A stretch of 64,000 bases of DNA from Aurifilum marmelostoma (Eukaryota; Ascomycota; Sordariomycetes; Diaporthales; Cryphonectriaceae), in contig JAMXSV010000010.1 in assembly GCA_027559495.1 (NCBI GenBank), forward strand, positions 2,418,001 to 2,482,000. Reading direction: 5' to 3'. The translations under genes were made by a program, and so were the position numbers. Numbering within the stretch: position 1 is the first letter of the stretch; every line of letters begins with the position of its first letter. Below, piece by piece: positions 46,307-58,114 of this stretch. The notes beneath the pieces are model-generated. The model was not told the origin of the DNA. It did no database searches and saw only the letters and a list, made by a program, of their open reading frames with translations.

Positions 46307-46814
46307 GCTCGGTTAGTGAGCTGTAAAACGGCCAGGATATTCTGAAAAAACTGAGATCACCAGGTGCAGATAGATAGGAGAAGAAGAACGGAGGAACAAC
46401 GGACAGAGGGTAAAAGGAAGGATCTGAAATATCAACGGATTGAGTGATAACCAAGGCCCCTTCTAACAGTCAATTCATTCCCGTTATACAATGACACTAT
46501 TTCCGTTTAAAGGCGTGTTCCACCTTACTATAAAACCACGAAGGATATCCCTCTAGTCGTCCTAGTGTCATGCACCACGGAATACCGGCACAGCACGCTC
46601 GGCTCCGAAGGCTGTTTACTGCCTTGTTGATCGTCGCTTACCGCTCGATGCGGCCACTCTTCCGGGCGTGAATGCTTTCAGTGCTGAAATATCGTGTTTG
46701 ACATTCCATCAAATCCATCATAGGCTGACACTGTCGATTCCAAAAGCATTGGCCTTTTAGCCTAATTATATGGGCCAGTTTTAAACCCATCTTCGATTCT
46801 CGACAGCCCTCGCC
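46307..46814. promoter_or_regulatory. Divergent promoter region
   Basis: Lies between the divergent oligopeptidase and acyltransferase genes and must hold both promoters. No distinct motif is recognised. Confidence 0.5.
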
Positions 46815-48428
46815 ATGGAAGAAGACGAAGGATCTCCATTCGCACATATTCAGGATGTCTTCGGGCAGTCATCCCTCATCAAGACATATGTCAGTAGTAC
46901 CCATGGCTTGTCACTTACCCTCGAGCATGGGATGGATGGATTCTTAGCCTGTCCTTCGAGAAACACCAGGTCTTTCTCATCAGCTGACAATCACTGTTAT
47001 AGACGGTCATTGCTCTGGGATACCCGTGCACCGCTCAGCCCCAGGCCGTTATAAAGGATTTACACCACGCCGCATATCAGCTCATCACGGCATTTCCCTA
47101 TCTCGCAGGCCATGTGGTCCGCAGAGGTGCCGGACCGGGCAGGACCGGCATGGCCACGGTCGTGCCATATCCGCCACGCACAAGGACGAGCCCGGTCATC
47201 ATCAAGGACTGCACTGAGCTATGCCAGTCGTTTGAGTCCATTATGAGGCGAGGTGTGCCGATGGAGATGCTCGACGGAGAGGTCCTCGCTGCTCGCAAAC
47301 CTCTGCCCGATAAGTACGACGAGTTAGAGAGGCCTGCTCCTGTGCTGGAAGTCCAAGCGAATTTTGTTCACGGTGGGGTGATCCTTGCGTTCCAGGGTAA
47401 TCACAACATCATGGACATGAATGGGCTAGGCCAGGTGATCCGGCTGTTTGCAAAGGCTCTTTGTGGAGAGGCTTTTTCGGACGACGAGATTGAGCAGGGG
47501 AATCGAGACCGGCGAAACATTGTCAAGTTGCTCGGACCAGACGACGAAAAGGTCGATATGAGCAGTAAGTTACATTGTATTTTCCTTTGTTAATTAATTT
47601 CTTTGCGTTGCCCAGAGTCCTTGACACATGACAGGATATTTCGTTAAGAAGGCACCCGACCCTCCATCACATGGGCATCTTCAGACTCCTGCAGCAGCAG
47701 CCAAGTGGGTATATTTGCACTTTCCCGCGGATAAACTTTCGGAGCTCAAAAGGCTTGCCTCGGTACCACCATCGTCGCCTCCAGGCAATGAGCACACCCA
47801 TCAGAGGTCGCAATGGGTGTCGACAGACGACGCACTCAGCGCTTTCCTCTGCACGAGAATCACTACGGCCCGGTTGAAGCGGATGCAAAGGGTCGCACCA
47901 GAGGCCATCTTCTGCCGTGCAACCAACGGCCGCCGTTTCCTAGGCGTTCCCGCGGGTTACATGGGTCATCTCGTCTGGTGCGTCAGCACCCAAGTCTCGA
48001 TGGAGGACGAGTGCGTGGCGGCCACCACCACCACCAGTACCACACAAGATTTCGGCAGCTTGGCGCGCCAGATGCGTGCGGACCTGGATGCGGTTCGCCC
48101 TGTGGAGATCCGGTCTTTTGCCACAGCCCTGGCTGCCTCGGAGGACAAAGGGGCGCTGTCGCAGGGTGCTGGGATCAATATCGCGGAAGGGTTTGATCTG
48201 ATGCTGTCGAGCTGGTCCGGGCTCGAGTTCAGCAAAACTGTATTTGGCGAACTGGGGAGGCCTGTTTTTGCGAAGAGGCCTAAATTTCCGCCAGTCGAGG
48301 GGCTCCTCTATCTGATGCCGAGAAGCCTGGCCGGGGATGTGGACGTGGCGTGTTGTCTCAAGCTAGAAGATATGCTTAATTTGACGAAGGACGAGGAGTT
48401 TGCCAGGTATGGTACGTGCTTGGGATGA
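46815..48428 (+). CDS. BAHD-type acyltransferase (trichothecene 3-O-acetyltransferase-like)
   Basis: Exons 46815-46889, 47003-47564 and 47635-48428 give 476 residues. Exon 1 (25 codons, MEEDEGSPFAHIQDVFGQ) is joined through a GTCAGT donor; the join produces LIKTYTVIALGYPC, which fits the family. BAHD enzymes move an acyl group from CoA to an alcohol or amine. The catalytic HxxxD is HNIMD (His159, Asp163), preceded by VHGGVILAFQGN. The usual DFGWG motif is degenerate here (SSWSGLEFSKTVFGELGRP is the equivalent place). Fungal members of this group acetylate secondary metabolites or detoxify xenobiotics; the trichothecene name only marks the subfamily. No secondary-metabolite backbone gene lies nearby, so a detoxification role is as likely. 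Confidence 0.87.
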
Positions 48429-49810
48429 TAAGTAGTAGGGATTATCAGCAGAAGGGTGACATTGTATCTCATCGACGTGCCTAGACCCAACCCTATTTAT
48501 CAAATAGTCCCAGTCAGACAAATTCGATTACGACCTCGTCTCTGCTCGCAGTGATAACTGATTATGGCCTTCCCCCACGCCTAAAGCAAGGTGTAAAATG
48601 CTACCTAGATAGTATATGACATTCACTCAGGATGGATGGTTGAATGGTTGACCTAGACTATTTGTACTTTAAGGTAATTATCGTCGATGAGACATGACAT
48701 TTGTTGGCATAGTCTACGACCTGCCATCCCTGTACGACCACCTGTAGTGAGTATTTGTGCTGATTATAGTGGGCTTGACAGACCTGGGTTCCGTCCCGAG
48801 GCACTTGTCATTCCATCTTGATCTTGTGTTTCTTTGATGTCTGGTTGTTGAGCCGACAAATGCATGACTATTTAGATTTTGCCCATCTGAGCATTGCTGC
48901 CAAGAAGTTGAAACATCCAGTCACAACGCCAAAGAACATTCATGGAATACTCCAAGATCAAGGTAATCTTGCCATCTGCCGCTGGAACCCAATGATCTCG
49001 GCACTCAAGCTTAATGATATGTGGATACCGCGTGAAACCTGCACAGCCGATTCCATCCGCTGGTTACGTCGATCATGCCTAAAGAGGGAGGTCACAAGAA
49101 GAACCTCCCCCATGAAAGTGCCCCGTCGACGAACCAAGTCGGTGATTCTCAGGGGCCTTGCCGAGCTGCCATTCGCGGGTTAGCCCTGTGCCGCCGAATG
49201 GACCTTATTTTGACCTCCTCGATCTGCAAAGCGCGATGGGGATCACGGTGGTACTATGTATTTAGTACTACTATGCAGAGTAGTTTAGCACAGCCCAATC
49301 CCCGTGCTTCCTACCAGGCACCAGGCACGCGAGAGGGCAGGGAGGACCCAGCTGACCCTGTCTTGTCTGTTCAGGTCGTACGTGCCCACGGTATCCGCCC
49401 GCTGCTGGAATGTGGAAGATACCTTCTCGAAGCGGCAGCCCGTTCCCTGGCCATCACGACAGCGCCCGCGCTGCCCTTGAATATGGGCCCTCAAGGTGAG
49501 AAATAATGTGCTTACAGTAGGTGCTCGTGCTCAAATCTTGAGCTTGGGTCCTTGGCAGTCCAAGGCCTCGTATCTGGGTTAGATGGGTGGTAGCTCGAGG
49601 TGCAAAATCTCAAGTATATGAGGTCGCGAGCTCACCTCGCTGACCGACCCTCCTCCCCCTGATTCCTTCCCTCTTGTGCCTCATCCCGTTCGTTGCGCCT
49701 TTCAACGGTCGAGAACAAGCCAAAAGCGGATTCGACTCAGTCGTCTTCTTCCTTCTTTCACTCACTTAACAGACGGGACGGACTGTTCCTTGGTCCCCCT
49801 GCATCACAAG
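48429..49810. other. Intergenic region
   Basis: About 1.4 kb, with no supported gene. It holds a weak inverted repeat (GTACTA...TAGTAC, 49251-49268) and a TGCCGAGCTGCCA word also found near 19070. The right end is the promoter of the carboxypeptidase gene. Confidence 0.45.
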
Positions 49811-52521
49811 ATGTCTCTCAGGATTCTGGCTTCCCTTGGCCTCGCCAGCCTGGCGATGGCTGCTCCCCAGTCGGAAAAGTCCGAAGGCCTTCACAAGAGG
49901 TACCTTGAGACTCGGAATGGCATCGAGTACAACATGTTCAAGCGTTCTGGCCAGAAGACTTCCCTGGCTTACGTGGAGGATTCTGGCATCTGCGTAGGTG
50001 ATGAATAGAGACATCAGCACATTTCTTTGCCCCTTCCGTCGGCGGTGAGAGAGTTACTAACGACCTAATAGGAGACTACCCCTGGCGTGACCACCTACTC
50101 GGGCTACCTCGACGCTGACCTGAACTCCCTGAGCACCATGCACATGTGGTACTGGTTCTTTGAGGCCCGCACCGCTCCCACCACGGCCCCTCTTGTTCTC
50201 TGGCTCAACGGTGGCCCTGGATGTTCCTCCATGTGAGCTCAACCGATCGTCTTTTCGAGCCTTTCGGGCAGCCTTAAGGTTCCATTTACTGACATTAATA
50301 CTCTTCACCCAGGATTGGTCTCTTCCAAGAAAACGGTTCGTACTTTACAGCTTGTTCTAAACTATCTGATCTCGGCGTTTGAGGTGGCCTCTTGCTGCTC
50401 AGTCCTGACAGCACCTCTCGTACGCTCTTGAATGGCTGACGTTCATCTTCCTCTAGGACCTTGCCACTTCGTCAACGGCTCCACCGAGCCCAGCTTGAAT
50501 GAGTACTCCTGGAACAACGTCGCCAACATGCTCTACGTCGACCAGCCCATCGGTAAGCCTAGTTCTCACCCTGAACCCCATTTCAGCACACTATTAAAAG
50601 ATCCAAGCGACTAATGGTGTCCCGCTTCCAGGTGTTGGCTTCAGCTACGGAACAGACTCGGCAACCTCGACCGTCACCGCGGCCGAGTACGTTTGGGAGT
50701 TCCTGCAGAACTTCTACGCCGCCTTCCCCGCGTACGAGAACCGTGACTTTGCCCTGTTCACCGAGTCGTACGGTGGGCACTACGGCCCGGAGTTCTCGAG
50801 CTACTTCCAGTCGCAGAACGCCAAGATCGCGGCTGGCACTCTGGATGGCGAGACCATTAACCTGGTTGCTCTTGGTATTAACAACGGTATGTTTTGTTTC
50901 TGGTTTTCTCGTGGTGTTGGGTTACGGGGACGGGCCCAGTCCTCACTGAGCAAGGATGCGGAAGGGTGGATGACGCGTCAAGAATTGACGACACTGCGGT
51001 CCGAAGAACGGGTCTACAAGAAAAACCCAGAGTGATCTTTGCTGATATCTTATTAGGTTGGATCGATCCCGAGCTGCAGTACCAGGTATGTTGACATCCG
51101 GTCGCGGTTGTTGGACCTAGAACTGACCGTGAACTCTTCAGGCTTACCCCATCTTTGCCTACAACAACACCTACAACCAGCTCATCACCCTGAGGCAATA
51201 CGAGAACTACATGTAAGTGACTATTCAACATCACGTTTTTGGTACAAAGAAACGAGTTAGCTAACGTCATTGATTATAAAGGGATGCTTGTACGTATCAT
51301 TTCCCTCCTGAAATGACCTTGACCGACGAACATGACATCCTGCGACTGAGATATATGACCTTGTTCAAGGCAGGATATCTGTATGGTGGTTCAACTAACA
51401 ATTTCTGCAGACACCGAGGAGTGCGTTCCTGCCTTCGCTAGCTGCACTGACATCACTGGCAACAACGCCGCCTGCCTGTCTGCTGGAAGCACCTGCTCGT
51501 CTGCCACCGAGACGCCCATCGAGGTACGCACGCCAGACTCTCTCTCTTCCGCCTTGCCAGGCCACAAATGCGTATACAAGGGATAATGTCTTAATTCTGG
51601 ACAACATATATAGGATGCCAACAACTTTAACGTCTACGACGTCCTCGAGCCCCGAAGCGATGAGAGCACCGACCCGCCAGAGACTTATGCCGACTACCTC
51701 GCAGTAAGCCTTTCATTTTTCTGCCTCGTTCCTGCACAAAGCATTACATCCCTGGAGACTCAACAGAAATACTAATCGCATGTATGTGTGTGTGTGTGTG
51801 TGGATGAACAGGAATCCTCCGTCATGACTGCTATTGGCGCTCAGTCTGATTACGCCGAGTGCCCGACCGGCCCATACTCTAAGATCATTGCCACTGGAGA
51901 CGAGGCGCGGTCCTTCCTGGAGCCCCTGGCCGAGGTCGTCCAGAGCGGTGTCAACGTTCTCATCTGGGCTGGTGATCTGGGTAAGCAAGCCCCCAAAGAG
52001 GATGGAAGAGTGGAATCAAGCTAATGCTCGTCAGACTGGATCTGCAACTGGTACGGTAGCCAGCTTGTGGTGAACAACCTCAACTACACGGACGCTGCCG
52101 AGTTCCAGGCTACCGAGCTGGCTGAGTACACCGTCGACGGCGTCTCGGGAGGCCAGTTCAAGAGTGTTGGCAACCTGAACTTCCTGCGTGTGGTACGTAA
52201 TTACCTTCGTGTATACATTCTTGTAGGTATGCAAGGAGTTTTATGCTGACGCTCCTGATTGCAATAGTATGAGGCTGGACACGAGGTTCCCTACTACCGT
52301 AAGTTTTGTCGACTAAGACACATGAAACCCCCCTTTTTCTTGGAGCCGCCCTCCTGAGAAACCCGCCCCCCCCCCCCCACCCCCCACCCTTTTCCTTTTT
52401 CTTCTCAAGAAAAGGATAGATACAGGCAGTAGCTAATCAGAACCTATTCGATGCAGAGCCCGTCGTTGCCCTCCAGGCATTTACTCAGATGCTGCAGGAT
52501 GGTGTTCTCAGCTCGACCTAA
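49811..52521 (+). CDS. Secreted serine carboxypeptidase (S10 family)
   Basis: Fourteen exons: 49811-49993, 50072-50232, 50313-50335, 50457-50552, 50632-50886, 51057-51085, 51142-51212, 51282-51289, 51411-51523, 51614-51703, 51812-51980, 52035-52192, 52268-52298 and 52457-52521. The product is 483 residues. Exon 8 is only 8 bases long but is needed to keep frame. S10 enzymes remove C-terminal residues at acid pH. The substrate-binding NGGPGCSS is split by intron 2. The catalytic triad is Ser200 (TESYGG), Asp400 (DWICNWYG) and His457 (EAGHEVPYY). A signal peptide (ILASLGLASLAMAAP) and a KR site after HK suggest a secreted proenzyme. Several N-glycosylation sites (NGS, NNT, NYT) are present. All 13 introns have GT-AG ends. 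Confidence 0.92.
51282..51289 (+). other. Predicted 8-base micro-exon of the S10 carboxypeptidase
   Basis: The bases between an AAAG acceptor and a GTACGT donor complete Met, encode Asp-Ala, and begin Tyr. No other join across this stretch keeps the reading frame. Confidence 0.65.
52362..52389. repeat. Poly-C tract in a carboxypeptidase intron
   Basis: A C15 run and a following CACCCCCC stretch lie in the last intron. It has no coding effect but is a likely site of length error. Confidence 0.8.
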
Positions 52522-54330
52522 GTGGTGACTTGGAATACCCCCATCCACATTTCATCAGTGGCTCAAGACAAAGCTTGTGTTTTGACAGCGGCCCGTGTCT
52601 GTCAAGAAGCCGCCGCGCAGGACCAGGTATCAAAGCAACCTCGAGTGCCACCACTGCTTATCCTGAGATTTCATGTACATACTTGGTATCTCGTAATATA
52701 CTCATTCACCTGATTGAAAGATGTGAAATTTGAAAATGGGATGTGTTTGTGGTGGAAGGAGGTGTTGTCCCTTGCTCGCTGCTCGGGGAGAGGGTAGCTG
52801 AGCAGGTGCTGTAGCAGCTTCCTCCAGCCCCTGCTCCCGCCACCCGACATCCTTCATGTGGTTCTTGATCTCTTTTCTCCCCCCCCGAACTTGCCTTGCT
52901 AGGACTGCTTTATTTCTCAATTATTGCCATCACTCTTTTTCCTGGGCCTCATTAGTCTCCATGTCCAGTTACTACCAGCTGGGGAGGGATTGATTGACCA
53001 ATGCGCTGCTGTACACGGGTGACATGAAGTAGTCCTCCTGGCGGCAAGAGGCAGACCCCCCCCTCCTGCCCTTGGAAGAAAATAAAATGATACATCAACA
53101 ATTATTCGTGTAGGGAAAAGAAGACAGTGCATTCATACATAGTACTACATAAAATTTCGAAAACATCTTACAAGCATATGATTTTTTGGGGTGAGCATCG
53201 AGACTGGCCAGGGTTGGCCGTCTTCGTCTGGGTGGATCCGGTTTCATGATGGCGATCAACCACTGTGGATGTCAATGGCGATTGAAAAGCACCTTAGCTG
53301 GTGGAGGGTATGTATGCTTATGATCGCAACTCAGATTGATGGATACCTTCCGTCGGTAATCAGAACAGTCTGGATAGAAAAGTAGGAGGAGGCGAGGAGC
53401 GCGCAGTGTGTGACTGCTCACCTTGATGGCTGGCTTAAAGAGGAAAGGGGAAAAATCACACGGCTTCAGCGAATAAATGGGTTTTTTTTTTTTTTGGTTT
53501 TTTTATAAAAAAAAAAAAGACAAAAAAGCTATACTATAGTATAGTACAGCCTGTGGTCAATGAGCAGGAAGAGGAGCAGCCCTTTTCCCATGATTCGCTA
53601 GAAGAAGGCAGGGATCCGCAACGACGGCGTTACACTTGGCGCTTAGGCTTGGCGATCAATCGTCTCAAGAAAAGGGCCCCTGACAGCGCCTGCAACACCA
53701 AAAAGGCTGGTCTATGGGCGTCAACACCACGGTGGAGCTGTAAGATCTACGAGCTTAGGGGGGCCAGCGAGGAGCGAGGGAGAGAGGGCAGGACTCTGTG
53801 AACCGGATGTGAACCGGATGTACGGCTATCCAGGTGTGTGTGCTCGACCCCAACAAGTGGTCCAAGATGGCTGGCTCTGCAGAACGCCGTCCCCACGTCA
53901 CAATCACACCCTCTCTTTCTTTTCTCCCCTCTGTTCCCTAACCTGCATCCTGCATCAACCCTCCACCTTCCTCTCCTCTTCTTCATCCGCTCGCTAAATT
54001 GCTGGTCAATCTTTCAAATTGCTTTTCTCTCTTCTCGTCCCTTGCAGGCCGGCCCCCAGCAAAGCAAACCAGCGTAGACAATAACTCTATATTATTTTTA
54101 ATCCTCGTGGCATTTCTTCTGGCTACGGACCATCCACCCGACCAACTCACGTTCACTGCCGATCTGCTGCGCTGGGCGCTCAAACTCCGAAAAGAAACCC
54201 GCATTCTCAAGACAGTCAGCACACCAACGAGCAATCCGGGAAGGGAAACAGAACCCGCTTGCTTCCTCTGGCCATACGACATCGAGAACTACATTTTATT
54301 GTTTTTCAAGCGTCGAAAACTCCCATCACA
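52522..54330. other. Intergenic region with T/A tracts
   Basis: About 1.8 kb without a supported gene. It holds a T14/T7/A12 stretch (about 53482-53518) able to fold back on itself, next to a 16-base perfect palindrome CTATACTATAGTATAG (53529-53544). Pyrimidine-rich leader sequence occurs near 53900-54050. Confidence 0.5.
53482..53544. repeat. Poly-T/poly-A foldback and 16-base palindrome
   Basis: T-runs followed by an A-run form a possible hairpin; directly after it CTATACTATAGTATAG equals its own reverse complement. Confidence 0.7.
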
Positions 54331-54597
54331 ATGTCGTCGGTAGGCTTCATACAGCTCCCCACCACGATCGACACGCGCGATGCCGTCAGCCCCAGCGACG
54401 CGCTGGCGGACCTGACCCTGGGCATCCTCTGGGCCTCGACCCTGTACGCCATCGGCATGATCTGGACCGTGCTGTCGCTGATTGACAGGTGGCGGGGCCC
54501 GCACGGCACGGGAGAGATCAATGTCATGTCGGTTCTTGCGGCGATTATTCTTTCTGTTCCTTGGCCGGTTGTGTTGATCATCACGACGGTGATGTGA
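54331..54597 (+). CDS. Small two-pass membrane protein, 88 residues
   Basis: An intronless frame beginning MSSVGFIQLPTTIDTRD. Two membrane helices are clear, about 31-50 (LTLGILWASTLYAIGMIWTV) and about 68-87 (VMSVLAAIILSVPWPVVLII), joined by a basic loop (IDRWRGPHGTGEI). The tail is nearly absent. I recognise no family, and the localisation (ER, mitochondria or plasma membrane) cannot be told. The clear hydrophobic pattern and clean start support a real gene. A longer frame upstream of the ATG has no start that improves the protein. Confidence 0.55.
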   Translation: MSSVGFIQLPTTIDTRDAVSPSDALADLTLGILWASTLYAIGMIWTVLSLIDRWRGPHGTGEINVMSVLAAIILSVPWPVVLIITTVM

Positions 54598-55570
54598 AGT
54601 GGAGAGGGAAGTGGTATCGGACCGGTGCGTGGGGTTTGAGGGATGCGAGGACGGCGTGCCTGGTTGGAGCGAAAGGGCGGGCGTGCAGAGAAAGAAAAGA
54701 GGGAAGGCGGAGGAGCAGAGGGGAGGGATCCTTTGATGCTCGGGCAGTCTTTGCGGGTTCCTCGTCAGAATCAGGCCCGAGGCACTTCATACAGATGGAG
54801 CCTTGGATATGGCTTCTTTTCAGAGGTGATTTGGGGTACAGGATGGGAAAGGTGGAAGTCAGAGTCATCACGGCGGATGACGCTGCATATCGGCAGTGAT
54901 ATGGATGTGGGATATGAGACCCGCCATTCACCACTGAGCAACTAAGCCTATTTGTGAAGCTTCCCTTTTTTTTTCATTCTTGGGTGTTCGGACTTTCTTG
55001 TCAATTCAGAGATCTTTTTTTTTCTTTTTTCTTTTCTTACTGAATTGACCTGTCTCTCTTGCTCTTCTATCGTGTAGAGGGGGTCAATCGCCCTTTCATG
55101 CGCCGCCACAAGCTAGAACACCCGTCGTAGGCCATGCTGCTGTGAGCGGACCGAACCTTCTTCTAGTTAGCCAATGGAGGAGACGAAATTCAGTGCACCA
55201 CTGTACAGCCAATTCCTCCTGACCTCCTTACTCAGGTATATACGGCAACAAACCATATTCCTGCCCCAATACAGCGGGCTTACAGGGTGCGATGTCGGTG
55301 TCATTCACAACACTAGATCACGAAAGCCGCCGGCACCCGCTACGGCTTACCCTTTTTAGGATCACACAGTAGGCGTCATTCAGTATCCACTCAGGATTTC
55401 ATTATTCCGCCGGTCCTGCATGATGCCGCCATCGCAAGCTGCCGCAGGCCCAAATAACTTTACTTCTAGTTTCCCCGGAATGACCCTCTAGCAAAACGAG
55501 CGGCAAACTTATTTATCCCCTCTCTCACACACATAAGTCATTCGATACATGCACATATTCATACGTCACC
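54598..55570. other. Intergenic region
   Basis: The 3' flank of the small membrane protein gene and the promoter of the aldo-keto reductase gene. A TTATTTATCC TATA-like element lies about 60 bases before the ATG at 55571. I did not find the CTTCCGC or GTGCGGAAGCGGAA motif of the neighbouring pathway promoters here. Confidence 0.5.
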
Positions 55571-56780
55571 ATGGCTGCCAAGATACCATCTTTTAAACTG
55601 AATAATGGCGTCCTGATGCCCTCTGTGGGTATGGGTAAGTAAATCAATTACTTTTAAACCTATCACCACAGCCACCGACCCTCTCCTCATCACATTGTCA
55701 ATGACGTATTGACAAGTAACATCAACTCGACAGGATGCTGGATGGGCAGTCCTGGCAGCGGAGACAAGGTCCATGCCATGTGTCTCAATGCCATCAAGGC
55801 TGGCTACCGTCACTTCGACACGGCCGACAGCTATGGGAACGAGGAGGCCGTGGGGAGGGCCCTGCGCGAGTCGGGCCTCCCTCGTGAGGAGTTCTTTGTG
55901 ACCACAAAGCTGTGAGTGTAGTTTTCCCTCCCCTTTGCTTCCGATTCCTCTTTTCTCCTACCTTGATTCTGACCATATCCCAACACCACGCAAAGAAACA
56001 ACAAGGACCACCACCGGGTCGCCGATGCCCTCAACGCATCCCTCAAGGCCCTCGACACAGAGTACATTGACCTGTACCTCATCCACTGGCCGCAAGCCGA
56101 GCTGGACGGCCGCATCCTGCAGCCAGACGAGAGCCCCACGATCCACGACACCTGGGCCGAAATGGTCAAGCTCCTCGGCACGGGCAAGATGCGCGCCATC
56201 GGCGTGTCCAACTTTGGCGTGCCACTGCTGGAGGCGCTGCTGCAACGGGGCACAGGCGGCGATGTCGTCGTGCCCGCCGTCAACCAGGTCGAGCTGCACC
56301 CGCTGCTGCCGCAGACGGCCCTGCAGGAGTTTTGTGCCGGGAGAGGGATCCTGCTGACGGCGTACTCGCCGCTTGGGCAGCCCCAGGCCGGGACGGTGTC
56401 CCCTGTGCTGGCGGATGAGACGATTGAGAGAATTGCCAGGAAGCATGGCGTGAGTGGGGCGCAGGTTGTCTTCAGCTGGGCTGTGCAGCATGGGATCGTC
56501 GTGATTCCCAAGAGCGAAAACCCAGAGCGGATGAAGACGAACATCACGGCAAGTCAAATCGAGCCCGGCCAATGCCTTCATTTTCTTGTCACTGACAAAC
56601 AAGATCAAATAGCTTTTGCAACTTGACGATGATGATATCAAGGCCATTGATGAAATCCACAAGGAGGGGAAGCATCGTAGCAACCTGGACTACCATCGCG
56701 AGGATGGCCTGGTTTTTGGCTGGACTTATGAACAACTGGGCTGGAATATGGTTCCCGGGGGGATGGGCAAGATGGCTTGA
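55571..56780 (+). CDS. Aldo-keto reductase
   Basis: Four exons, 55571-55634, 55734-55911, 55996-56548 and 56613-56780, give 320 residues, the normal length. The last intron uses a GC donor (GCAAGT) and an AG acceptor with a CTGAC branch. AKRs reduce aldehydes and ketones with NADPH. The catalytic tetrad is complete: Asp50 and Tyr55 (FDTADSYG), Lys80 (VTTKL) and His111 (YLIHWP). The cofactor loop VIPKSENPERMKTNI is typical. It lies at the left edge of the 3-hydroxyanthranilate gene set and is convergent with the RidA gene (400 bases). It could serve an aldehyde or keto step of that pathway, or be unrelated; its promoter lacks the shared motif. Confidence 0.9.
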
Positions 56781-57180
56781 GTGCCAAGGTGAGCAGGAAA
56801 CATGCAGATAGTAGACTCGGGGAAGTCGATTGAGTATGAATTTCCGTCGGGACTCTTTCTGTTTTCCACTTGTTGTCGGTAGTCTTGTGAGACGCCCTCG
56901 TAAGGTGACATAGATGTGGGGACCTTCATGGCCTTGTTCGCTTGACGTGAATCTCTCTTGGAAATTGCATTCCCCAGACCCTTTGTCTTCCAACACAGGT
57001 CTGACGCTCTGCTCCTGCTGCTCGTCAGTCTTGGTTTTGGCAGTCCACAGAGATGATCCAAGTTGCCAGCATGTCTCCACGATCCAGCGAGGTAAAATTC
57101 TCTATCCCTAGATCCTCCTTTCCTCCTTTCTCTTACACTGGTCCTTGATCATCGTCGTTTCAGTCGTCCAAAGCATTCCT
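56781..57180. other. Convergent 3' region
   Basis: The 3' flanks of the aldo-keto reductase and RidA genes. Nothing else is recognised. Confidence 0.5.
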
Positions 57181-57636
57181 TCACTCCGCAACCAGAGCCT
57201 GACACTTGATCTCCACATTCAACCTGACGTTTGGCAGCGCCGCAACCTGCACACAAGTCCGAGCCGGAGCGGCCGACTTATCCGGCCAGCACTTGTTCCA
57301 CTCGGCATTCATAGCAGCATAGTCAGCCATGTCCGTCAAGAACACCGTAGCATCCACCACGCTCTCGAGTCCCCGCGCACCGCCCGTGGCGCCCCGGATG
57401 ATAGCCTCAATGTTGCGCAGCACGGCGGCCGTCTGGGCGCCGCAGTCGAGCTTGAATCCTTTTCCGTCGGGGGAGGGCTCGCAGCCCTCGTAGGTGCCGT
57501 CGCCGCGACGCGACGAGGTGCCGGAGACGAAGAGGAGGCGGCTGGTGGAGGGGGCGGTGCGGGCGTGTGGGTAGTTGGCGAGACCTTGGGCTCGCTCGGC
57601 GGGAAGGAAGTAGCCTTGTCCGTTTGGTGAGGTCAT
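57181..57636 (-). CDS. RidA/YjgF family protein, probable 2-aminomuconate deaminase
   Basis: An intronless gene of 151 residues starting MTSPNGQGYF. The RidA fold is indicated by LLFVSGTSSRRGDG, LESVVDATVFLTDMADYAAMNAEWNK and PARTCVQV...VEIKCQAL, with the conserved Arg126 and Glu142 of the active site. RidA proteins hydrolyse enamines and imines. The longer subgroup with an internal insertion acts as 2-aminomuconate deaminase in the meta-cleavage route, releasing ammonia to give 4-oxalocrotonate. That specific role is inferred from the divergent ALDH and the nearby dioxygenase and decarboxylase. No targeting peptide is seen, so it is probably cytosolic. The open frame continues upstream but begins without family similarity, so the ATG at 57636 is used. 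Confidence 0.82.
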   Translation of the reverse strand: MTSPNGQGYFLPAERAQGLANYPHARTAPSTSRLLFVSGTSSRRGDGTYEGCEPSPDGKGFKLDCGAQTAAVLRNIEAIIRGATGGARGLESVVDATVFLTDMADYAAMNAEWNKCWPDKSAAPARTCVQVAALPNVRLNVEIKCQALVAE

Positions 57637-57999
57637 TTTGAAGAGCTGTGTGTGTGTGGAGGTCAAAGAGCCGGGAGGTAGGTAATGTATTTGGTGTTGC
57701 GTTGTCCAGGTGAGGGAAGGTGAAAGTGGATGGGCTCTTTCCGTTGAGGATGATGTACACTGCCAGCGTGCTAGTTTATGGTCGGATACCAAGGCTTTTT
57801 TTTCTCTCCCTCCCCTCACGGCTCCCTCATGCTTCAATGAATGAGAGGAACATTATGAGAAACTACTTTTATGACCCATAAAAATACTAGAGATACTTTC
57901 TCGCCGGCACCAACATGAGATTCACCTACCAAGCGAATTTCTCTCTCGATGATAGATGCGTCGTGCTTCCACTTTACACAGGTTGCGCCGAGCATCCGC

Positions 58000-58006
58000 C
58001 TTCCGC
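58000..58006. promoter_or_regulatory. CTTCCGC core motif
   Basis: The reverse complement of the GCGGAAG core in the shared 14-mer, 94 bases from the full motif in the RidA/ALDH promoter. Confidence 0.45.
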
Positions 58007-58100
58007 CCCTACTTGGCTGGATTCTTGATCTTCCGATTGGCTGTCGGCGCCCTACCATTACCTCTTTGGGAGAGCTCTAGGAAGTGCAGCGGGGTGGCTA

Positions 58101-58114
58101 GTGCGGAAGCGGAA
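58101..58114. promoter_or_regulatory. Shared 14-base promoter motif GTGCGGAAGCGGAA, copy 1
   Basis: Identical over 14 bases to 61382-61395 in the HAAO/ACMSD promoter. It contains two GCGGAA half-sites in direct repeat (spaced 6 bases), the sort of site a zinc-cluster or other dimeric regulator may bind. It is 317 bases before the ALDH ATG. Confidence 0.6.

Noticed and set aside
49075..49506. 143-codon plus-strand frame before the carboxypeptidase gene
   Set aside because: Crosses an inverted repeat and has no domain; the downstream gene has a better-supported start.
57637..57837. 67-residue N-terminal extension of the RidA protein
   Set aside because: It has no similarity to the family and crosses a pyrimidine-rich promoter tract; RidA proteins normally start near the chosen ATG.
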